A stretch of DNA of 35,367 nucleotides from Lachnospiraceae bacterium (GTDB lineage Bacteria; Bacillota; Clostridia; Lachnospirales; Lachnospiraceae), in contig JALCKY010000011.1 of assembly GCA_022647575.1 (NCBI GenBank), positions 1 to 35,367 on the forward strand, written 5' to 3'. The number at the start of each line of letters is the position of its first letter. Position 1 is the first letter of the stretch. Shown in pieces: positions 29,641-35,367 of this stretch. A program made the position numbers and the translations under genes. The notes beneath the pieces were generated by a model. It had not been told where the DNA came from, ran no database searches, and saw nothing but the letters and a program-made list of their open reading frames with translations.

Positions 29641-31380
29641 TCAATTCCCGGCGGTTTTCCAGGCATCCAGCTTCTTTGACATTTTCGCGTTCAGCAGTTC
29701 ATAAACTGTCCTGACGGCGATATTGATCAGAAGGATCAGGACGGACATCGCGGCCGCGGAAGCATAATCTCCATTGTCATCCATGTTGAGGATGGCGATG
29801 GCTGCCGGCTTGTTCTGCGGCGTATAAAGAAACACGATGGCGGAAACGGTCACCATGGAATTGACAAAGAAATACAGGAATATTTCCAGTACGGCATTAA
29901 GAGACATCGGCAGAGAAACCTTGAAGAAAACCTTCCAGAAAGGAATGCTCATGGAAGAGGCGGCATTCTCATATTCCCGGTCCAGCTTCTTCAGGGCTGT
30001 CACGCCTGTCACGAAGGTCACGGAAAACATATGGATGATGGTGCAGAACACCATGATGGCCATCGTTCCGTACAGTCCGCTGAAAGAATTCCCGATCTCG
30101 ATTCCCAGAAACGGAATCTGGATCCATTGCTTGTTGAAGAACATGATATAGCCGAGACCGAGCACCAGGCCCGGAAGAGCCATCGGCATCATGGAAAGGA
30201 AGCGGCAGAAGCTGCGCAGCTGCCGGAACGGTTTCGTTTTTTCAATGAGATAGGCAAACAGGAAAACAAGGACCGTCCCGAATGCCGCCGTTTCCAGCGA
30301 CAGGCGGAAGCTGTTCAGAAAGCTGACTGCGCCGCTGCCCACCAGCTTTTCACCGAAGTCAAAATGCCGGAGCGTGAACGACATGTCGTTCGGCCAGCGC
30401 TTGACGAAAGCGGACATCACGACCGACGCGATCATGGAAAACGTACAGAACAGCAGCGCGCTGCCGAAAACCTGATAAAAGACATCCCTTCCGGCAGAGC
30501 GGTCAACGCGGAGGGCTACCGCCTTCGAGGAAAGTTCATTCTGTTCATTCTTCTTTCTCAGTGCCAGATCGATCACGAAGGAAATGAAAGCCGGGATCGT
30601 CAGCACGACTCCTACGACAGCCCCCATGGACATCTTCTGCTGTCCGACGACCTGCCGGTAGATATCGGTTGCCAGGACGCTGTAATTCCCGCCGACCACT
30701 TCCGGCGCGCCGAAATCCGTGAAGCTCAGCGTGAAGCAGACGATGAAGCAGTTGATCAGTCCGTAGCGGATGGAGGGAAGCGTGATCCGGAAAAAAGTCC
30801 GGGCAGGGGATACGTCCATGACCCTGGCCGCTTCATAGAGACGGTTGTCGGCATTGTTGAGAGCGACGGCAAGAATCATGAAAGCCTGCGGAAAAGTATA
30901 GAAGATTTCAGCCATGATGATGCCGTATTTCCCGTACAGGCCGATATCGATTCCCAGCACGTTCGTCACGAATCCTGTTTTCCCGAAAAGATAGACAAGG
31001 GCCATGCCGTGAACCATCGTGGGAATGAAAAGCGGAAGCAGCGCCGCATAGCGGTAAAAGACTTTCCCCCTCATGCATGTCCGGGTAATGCCGTAGGCAT
31101 ACAGAAGACCCAGGGCTGTTGAAATGAATGCGGTCGAAAGGGAAACGGTCAGCGAGTGCACGATGGAGCCGGTCAGCAGCGGGTTGCTGAAATAGGAGCG
31201 GAAATTTTCCAGCCCTACCCAGCTGCCCAGGTCATCCGTAAAGACCTGCCCGAACATCATGACCATCGGCATCAGGAGAAAGATGACGAACCAGACAAGC
31301 ATCAGGAGGATCATCAGCCTCTGCAGAAAAACGTTCAGGTCAAACCGCTGTGAAATTGGTGTTTTCGTCCTTGTTTTCAA
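29641..31380 (-). CDS. ABC transporter permease, two fused membrane domains
   Basis: A 579-aa permease with about 12 helices in two halves, each with a binding-protein-dependent transport (EAA) loop. Examples are Y-E-A-A-R-V-M-D-V-S-P-A-R-T-F-F in the first half and Y-E-N-A-A-S-S-M-S-I-P-F-W-K-V-F-F in the second. This fused layout is found in 2-aminoethylphosphonate-type and ferric-iron importers. I place the start at a TTG (31380) with GAGGAAA upstream, overlapping the ATPase stop by 41 bases. The frame continues to 31434, but that part is antisense-like to ATPase coding. The start is uncertain. Confidence 0.85.
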   Translation of the reverse strand: MKTRTKTPISQRFDLNVFLQRLMILLMLVWFVIFLLMPMVMMFGQVFTDDLGSWVGLENFRSYFSNPLLTGSIVHSLTVSLSTAFISTALGLLYAYGITRTCMRGKVFYRYAALLPLFIPTMVHGMALVYLFGKTGFVTNVLGIDIGLYGKYGIIMAEIFYTFPQAFMILAVALNNADNRLYEAARVMDVSPARTFFRITLPSIRYGLINCFIVCFTLSFTDFGAPEVVGGNYSVLATDIYRQVVGQQKMSMGAVVGVVLTIPAFISFVIDLALRKKNEQNELSSKAVALRVDRSAGRDVFYQVFGSALLFCTFSMIASVVMSAFVKRWPNDMSFTLRHFDFGEKLVGSGAVSFLNSFRLSLETAAFGTVLVFLFAYLIEKTKPFRQLRSFCRFLSMMPMALPGLVLGLGYIMFFNKQWIQIPFLGIEIGNSFSGLYGTMAIMVFCTIIHMFSVTFVTGVTALKKLDREYENAASSMSIPFWKVFFKVSLPMSLNAVLEIFLYFFVNSMVTVSAIVFLYTPQNKPAAIAILNMDDNGDYASAAAMSVLILLINIAVRTVYELLNAKMSKKLDAWKTAGN

Positions 31381-31792
31381 AATAGTAAAGTTTTCCTCTC
31401 TTGAAACGGATTGAAATGATTTCGCCCCGGGCAATCGGTCTTCTCTCGTACTGCTCCGCCGGAAGATCGAAGGAAATGCAGTCTGTGCCGGCTGCTTCTT
31501 TTCCGCTGTCGTTCAGTGCTGCCAGAAGTCGGTAGCCGTAGCCGTGAAATTCCACATTTACCACTTCCGCGCGGAACGAATTCAGCGAACCGTCCTGCAC
31601 GATTTCGATATTCTCCGGCCGGCAGGCCTTGAGCTTCGTGCTGTTCTGCTCCAGTTCTTCCCTCAGGGTGCGGTCGATTCCGACATTTGCATTTCCGAGA
31701 ATATCCGAACGGAAGAAATTGATCGAACCGATGAAATCAGCCACGAAAGCTCCCTGCGGTTTTTCATAGACTTCAATCGGGGTCCCCTCCTG
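31340..31792 (-). pseudogene. ABC transporter ATPase, C-terminal fragment cut at a sequence junction
   Basis: About 150 residues, from Q-E-G-T-P-I-E-V-Y-E-K-P and F-V-A-D-F-I-G-S-I-N-F through the C-terminal TOBE-like domain to the stop at 31340. These are the end of the nucleotide-binding domain and the substrate-type regulatory domain. The Walker A, signature and Walker B motifs are missing because the sequence changes at about 31,793 into unrelated plus-strand coding. The fragment itself has no frameshift. The intact gene should be about 350 aa, first in the importer operon. Confidence 0.85.
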
Positions 31793-33555
31793 CGTATGAC
31801 AGCAACCTCGCCGTGTACGGCGACAGCACGACGTACACGAGTGACACATATCCGCACCTCTACGTTGGACTTGGGAAATGAAGGTATAGTGAAAAACAGC
31901 TGGTCGAACAGTGAGACCAGCAGCGGCTGGATGTGGAACGCAGCCACATCGACCCTCACCCTCAAAAACATGATCATCGTCGGTACGAATGAAACTGAAT
32001 CGGATAAAGGCTCTTTCGGAATTCAGGGAGGGCAAGACATCAGCATCGTCTATGAGGGCGTGAACGTCGTCTGCGGCGGCACGTCAGAAAGCGGCGACAG
32101 CTGCGGCATTATGGATGAAGCGAATGTTGCGGATGGGCTTTCGCTCAGCGGCGGCGGAACGCTTATCGCCCTCGGCAGACAGGCCGGCGGCAGCAGCTGC
32201 GGCATTCGATTGCTTACTGGACGATGTAGATACCGGGAGGCCTTAACGTCAGCGGCGGAAAGGTCATCGCCCTTGGCGGAGATGCCGGCGGAAGCAATGC
32301 ACCCTTCAGCTGCGGGCTGGAACGCATCAATAAAGTTTCAACTATTGACCGGCGGCGATGTTACCGCTGTTGGCGGAGCCGCAGCAGGCGACGGCAGCCT
32401 TAGCGCCGGCGCTGCAGCAGGCGCCGGAATCTCTGTGAGCAGCGGACAGCTTGTTGCCGTGGGCGGGTCATGCCTCCGGCACAGGCAGCGTCAGCGCGGG
32501 CGCTTGCTCCTACGGTACGACAACATTTTCCGGCGAGCGCAAATGTCGTCGCCGCGGGCGACGGCTACGGCATTGCCACATATTTGGCCGGTATAACTCC
32601 CGCCGATTTCCAGCTTGGCACAGCCGCTGCGGATACCGTGACCCTCACCGCCATGGGCGGCGACCGGCGCGGCAAACGGTAAAGGAACCACCACGGTTTC
32701 CGGACAAGGTCGTTCGCCTGCGACGGCGGCGTCCGAACGACCGCCGGCTCCGCCGTGCGCTTCCGCCTGGGCGATCCCGATCATCGCCGTGGCGCATGAC
32801 GGAACCGTTTCAGGCTACGGCGACTTCGCCGACGGCTGGAACGCGGCGGTCGGCCTTGATACAAGCACAAATCGACCGCCGCCGTCAAGCTCTTCGCCGA
32901 CTGGACGGCGGACCACGGACAACGATCATTCGGCACCAGCTTCGGCAGCGGCGTCGGATTTTATGACGGAACGACTGAAAACAGTGAGGGCGCCGTCTGC
33001 GTTCCTGTAGGCAAACATATTACCCTCGACCTGAACGGCTTTACCATCGACCGCAATCTGAATGAGCCCTGCAGTGACTACGGCGGATGGGTCATCGCCA
33101 ATCTCGGCACCCTGAGCATATGTGACAGCGGCACCGGCGGCACCATTACCGGCGGCTATACGGGACGCAACTTGTCCGACAGCAAGAACGGCGGCGGCAT
33201 CTATAACGCGGGTACCCTTACGCTCTCGGGCGGCACTATTACCAAAAACGCCGACGGCGAGAAGGGCGGCGGCGTTTACAACGCGGAGAATGCATCCTTC
33301 ACCATGACCGGCGGTAAGATCAGCGCGAATCTCGCCGCGACGGGTGAGGGCGGCTACACCTGCGGCGGCGGCGTTTACAACGACGGGACCTTCACCATGA
33401 CCGGCGGCGAGATCAGCGGCAACTACTCCTGCGACACCGCAAACGAAGACGGCGGCGGCGTGTATAACGCCGGGACCTTCACGGTCGGCGGCACGGCGAA
33501 GATCACCGGCAACGTCGCCAAGGCAGTCTACGATTACAGAACAAATTCCGCCTCC
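31793..33555 (+). pseudogene. frameshifted internal fragment of a surface beta-helix/repeat protein
   Basis: Plus-strand coding without start or stop, spread over several frames. The first part (about 31,860-32,205) has W-M-W-N-A-A-T-S-T-L-T-L-K-N and I-V-Y-E-G-V-N-V-V, then G-G-G-T-L-I-A-L-G units and V-T-A-V-G-G repeats, as in gut-anaerobe surface proteins. From about 32,940 to 33,520 one frame carries H-I-T-L-D-L-N-G-F-T-I and repeated G-G-G-V-Y-N-A-G-T-F-T-M-T-G-G units of a right-handed beta-helix. At least five frame changes occur. Codon choice is heavier in GGC than in the flanking genes. Both ends break into other genes. Confidence 0.75.
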
Positions 33556-33831
33556 GGTCAGGACGGAATGCGTGCTTGCTTTCCCTTCACGTTTATTGAA
33601 GCCGCCGGGGAATTTTCCCCACGGCATACATCTTCTCTTCAAATTCAACGGAAAGCGGGAAGAAATCAATTCCTTCGCTGGGTTCCTTCGATGCTGTTGC
33701 AGTAGAAAGGACCAGCGTGTCCGCCGTAATGCATGAAGCAGCAGCCATTGGCCTGTTTGCCCACGCGTCCGATATCGACGGAAAGAGTCCCTTCCACCAA
33801 GTTCCATGGAATACGTTTTGTAATTTGCCAT
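33556..33831 (-). pseudogene. pnp: polyribonucleotide nucleotidyltransferase, N-terminal fragment with frameshifts
   Basis: The start [13 protein letters not shown] (ATG at 33831, AAGGGTGG upstream), then in shifted frames [37 protein letters not shown] and [11 protein letters not shown], ending near V-L-T. This is the first RNase PH domain of PNPase. About 92 of about 700 residues remain, with roughly three single-base shifts, before the join to the surface-protein fragment. Its place downstream of rpsO is the conserved one. Confidence 0.88.
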
Positions 33832-33888
33832 TTTCCACCCTTCTGCCCGATTGGGCGATCCTTAGTAAAAATAGATACCGTTACACCC

Positions 33889-33916
33889 AAAAAATGGGAC
33901 GGTCATCCCGTCCCAT
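33889..33916 (-). terminator. terminator between rpsO and pnp
   Basis: On the minus strand a 9-bp stem ATGGGACGG/CCGTCCCAT (33916-33908 with 33902-33894) followed by six T (33894-33889). It lies ten bases past the reconstructed rpsO stop, a usual site for attenuation of pnp. Confidence 0.8.
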
Positions 33917-33925
33917 CTTTCTTCA

Positions 33926-34193
33926 TTATTTACGAAGCCCTAACTTTTCAATCAGAGAACGATAACGCTCGATGTCCTTGCCTTTCAGATATCCGAGAAG
34001 ATTTCTTCTCTGTCCGACCATCTTCAGAAGTCCTCTTCTGGAATGATGATCCTTCGGGATGATCCTTCAGATGCGCTGTCAGCTCATTGATTCGCTCCGT
34101 GAGTACGGCTACCTGAACTTCCGGTGATCCTGTATCGCCTTCTGTCCTGGCGTACTCTTTCATAATCTGCTGCTTTAATTCTTTCGTAATCAT
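33926..34193 (-). CDS. rpsO: 30S ribosomal protein S15, frameshifted in this sequence
   Basis: The start M-I-T-K-E-L-K-Q and [16 protein letters not shown] are intact, with AAAGGAGG before the ATG. After H-L-K-D-H-P the frame is off by one. Removing one C from the CCC near 34,057 restores [24 protein letters not shown] and the usual end L-G-L-R-K, with stop at 33926-33928. S15 binds 16S rRNA early in assembly. A truncated S15 in a living cell is unlikely, so I read the shift as a sequence error. Confidence 0.9.
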
Positions 34194-34295
34194 TTTAATT
34201 CCTCCTTTGGAATCTGTCTGCCTTCGCCTGTCATTAAGAGCCGGCCCGGAGAAGCCTGGGTTCCGAATGAAGGTAACGGACTGTGCAACCTAGAA

Positions 34296-34326
34296 AGTAT
34301 AGCATACCCCTTCCTTGAGAAGTCAA
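34296..34326 (-). promoter_or_regulatory. rpsO promoter with about 95-base leader
   Basis: Minus strand TTGACT (34326-34321), a 19-base spacer and TATACT (34301-34296) with extended TGC. The -35 box lies in the small palindrome CCTTGA-N4-TCAAGG. Transcription from about 34289 leaves a leader of about 95 bases that may hold an S15 autoregulatory structure, but I cannot show a fold. Confidence 0.55.
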
Positions 34327-34347
34327 GGAAAAAGGCCCTTCCGTTCT

Positions 34348-35212
34348 TCTCATCCTTCTTCAGCTGAATTTTCAGCTCTTCGACGGACGGAAATTTCTTT
34401 TCCCGGCGCAGATGGCTAATATCCGGACCTCTTCTTCCTCGCCGTAGAGGTCTCGCTGCAGTCAAAAAGGAACGTCTCGACGCCGACGAACTGTCCGTCG
34501 ACCGTCGGCTTGGTTCCGATGTCGGTCCAGCCCCTGATAGATTCTTTTCCCGATCCTCGTTTCCGAAGCATACACGCCGTTCGGCCGGCAGAAGCTTCGT
34601 CCTTCTCCGGGATGATGTTCGTCGTCGGCACGCCCCAGCGTCCTTCCGATGTGGTTGCCGTGCACGATCTCGCGCGTCACGAAGAAATCGTATCCCAGAA
34701 GTTCATTGACCTTCTCCATTTCTCCCTTTGCCAAATGATTCCGGATCCGGCTGCTGCTGATTTCGCCCTCCTCATCGCAGACCACCGGCACGACCTTCAC
34801 GGTGAAGCCGTACTGCTTTCCGAGCTTCCTCAGCGTATCGGCATTTTCCTTCCGCTCATATCCGAAACGGAAATTCGGTCCGACCACGACTTCTTCGGCG
34901 TGCATTTTTCTCCGAAAGGATATCCCGGACGAATGCTTCCGGGCTCATCGTAATGATCTTCGGCGTAACGGACATTCCACCATCATGGAAATGCCCATCT
35001 TCTCCAGCATCATCCGCGCGTTCGCGCTTCGTCAGAAGCGTCATCGGGGCGATGTCGAAGGCGAAGACAGCCGGAATTCTTTCCGTCCGGCATCCCTTCA
35101 CGGTCTTTTCAATCAGTTTCCGGTGTCCGCGGTGAAGCCCGTCGAATTTTCCGAGCGTGACTGCCGTCGGCTTTTCACTGTTCACTTTATCAAGTTCTTT
35201 AATCAGGATCAT
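34348..35212 (-). pseudogene. ribF: bifunctional riboflavin kinase/FAD synthetase, multiply frameshifted
   Basis: Reading across frames gives RibF in order: V-T-L-G-K-F-D-G-L-H-R-G-H (FMN adenylyltransferase HxGH), F-D-I-A-P-M-T-L-L-T, S-P-E-A-F-V-R-D-I-L, V-V-V-G-P-N-F-R-F-G, I-S-S-S-R-I-R, G-R-T-L-G then P-T-T-N-I-I-P (kinase), N-G-V-Y-A, D-I-G-T-K-P-T-V-D and F-P-S-V-E-E-L-K-I-Q-L. Shifts occur near 35,017, 34,966, 34,906, 34,632, 34,592, 34,530 and 34,445. All motifs survive, so the underlying gene is probably intact and the sequence faulty. The start overlaps truB by 14 bases. The 3' end is uncertain. Confidence 0.88.
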
Positions 35213-35367
35213 AGAAGTTTTTCACCAGACGAACCATTCCGTTATTTTTATCAAAGCGATAGATTCCGATGATTTTCCCGCGGAAGTATGTACCCGGACT
35301 TCCTGAAGATCCGGTCTTCCCGTTTCTCTTCCGGAATCTCAAAGTCATTTCCGTTGATCAGTCTATG
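35199..35367 (-). CDS. truB: tRNA pseudouridine(55) synthase TruB, C-terminal end (partial, frameshifted)
   Basis: The window edge cuts the gene. Across frames it reads L-I-N-G-N-D-F, then R-P-D-L-Q-E-V-R-V-H-T-S-A-G-K, then I-I-G-I-Y-R-F-D-K and V-R-L-V-K-N-F-Y-D-P-D with TAA at 35201-35199. This fits the C-terminal PUA-like end of TruB. One shift lies at the A-run near 35,275 and another upstream. The conserved truB-ribF-rpsO-pnp order supports the call. Confidence 0.75.

Noticed and set aside
28382-31792. A phosphonate utilisation operon
   Set aside because: Only the importer components are present, with no phosphonatase, transaminase or C-P lyase gene, so the substrate stays open.
31780-31810. 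Possible transposon insertion at the ATPase break
   Set aside because: No transposase, terminal inverted repeat or target duplication is visible at either edge of the 31,793-33,555 segment.
33172-33520. Regular GGCGGCGGCGTTTACAACG-like repeats resembling a CRISPR array
   Set aside because: The units vary in spacing and sequence and stay in one open frame encoding G-G-G-V-Y-N-A-G-T repeats, so they are protein repeats, not repeat-spacer units.
32926-33831. A 301-residue minus-strand frame with Ala/Gly-rich sequence
   Set aside because: Only its first residues and the stretch near [12 protein letters not shown] are real pnp. The rest is antisense to the surface-protein repeats.

Overview
The window reads as a moderately GC-rich Firmicute of the class Clostridia, most likely a Lachnospiraceae-type gut or oral anaerobe. 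Pointers are a long Gram-positive SRP RNA with an Alu domain, the dnaX-ybaB-recR order, a DUF5711-type protein, an anaerobic NrdG-type activase, the [FeFe]-hydrogenase maturase HydF, 2-hydroxyacyl-CoA dehydratase-type genes, a C_GCAxxG_C_C protein and a tRNA gene without encoded CCA. No oxygen-dependent enzyme was recognised. Genus cannot be assigned from sequence alone.

Layout. 1-5.9 kb (minus strand): a tight operon pfkA-dnaX-ybaB-recR-DUF5711-cvpA. 5.9-9.1 kb: SRP RNA, a D,D-carboxypeptidase (dacA type), divergent tadA, tRNA-Ser(CGA) and a radical-SAM activase that starts two bases after the tRNA. 9.1-14.3 kb: a second-messenger block. A c-di-GMP phosphodiesterase (EAL) and a DUF364-like gene diverge from a small alarmone synthetase that overlaps an OmpR-type response regulator and is followed by its histidine kinase. 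14.35-14.48 kb: a probable independent small RNA. 14.5-16.9 kb: ApbE flavin transferase divergent from a membrane 4Fe-4S/FMN-binding protein carrying the flavinylation motif. 17.0-20.6 kb: two 2-hydroxyacyl-CoA dehydratase-type subunits, their ATP-dependent activator and an abasic-site-binding SRAP protein. 20.6-25.0 kb (minus): glycosyltransferases, a leucine-rich-repeat protein, a small membrane protein, a phosphodiester glycosidase and a GtrA flippase. 25.1-28.3 kb (minus): a redox group (C_GCAxxG_C_C protein, HydF, aldo/keto reductase with two ferredoxin clusters, small Cys protein). 28.4-31.8 kb (minus): an ABC importer resembling the 2-aminoethylphosphonate type.

At about 31,793 the picture changes abruptly. 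The ABC ATPase gene is cut mid-domain and joins about 1.76 kb of a plus-strand surface beta-helix protein with no start or stop. That joins a truncated pnp, then the conserved (here reversed) rpsO-ribF-truB cluster. From this junction to the window end nearly every gene, including normally essential ones, carries single-base frameshifts, while the 31.7 kb before it is almost free of them. The simplest reading is a chimeric, low-accuracy join in the assembly, not a biological locus.

The most interesting biology is in the intact part: (i) several genes (dacA, tadA, the alarmone synthetase, the 81-aa Cys protein) have a TATAAT box 6-8 bases before the start codon and no Shine-Dalgarno sequence, predicting leaderless mRNAs; (ii) the c-di-GMP and (p)ppGpp genes share interleaved divergent promoters; (iii) a C-rich candidate sRNA with its own consensus promoter and terminator; (iv) a matched ApbE/flavinylated-substrate pair with a TGTACA double site between them. 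I did not find a CRISPR array, prophage, transposase or a clearly new defence system.
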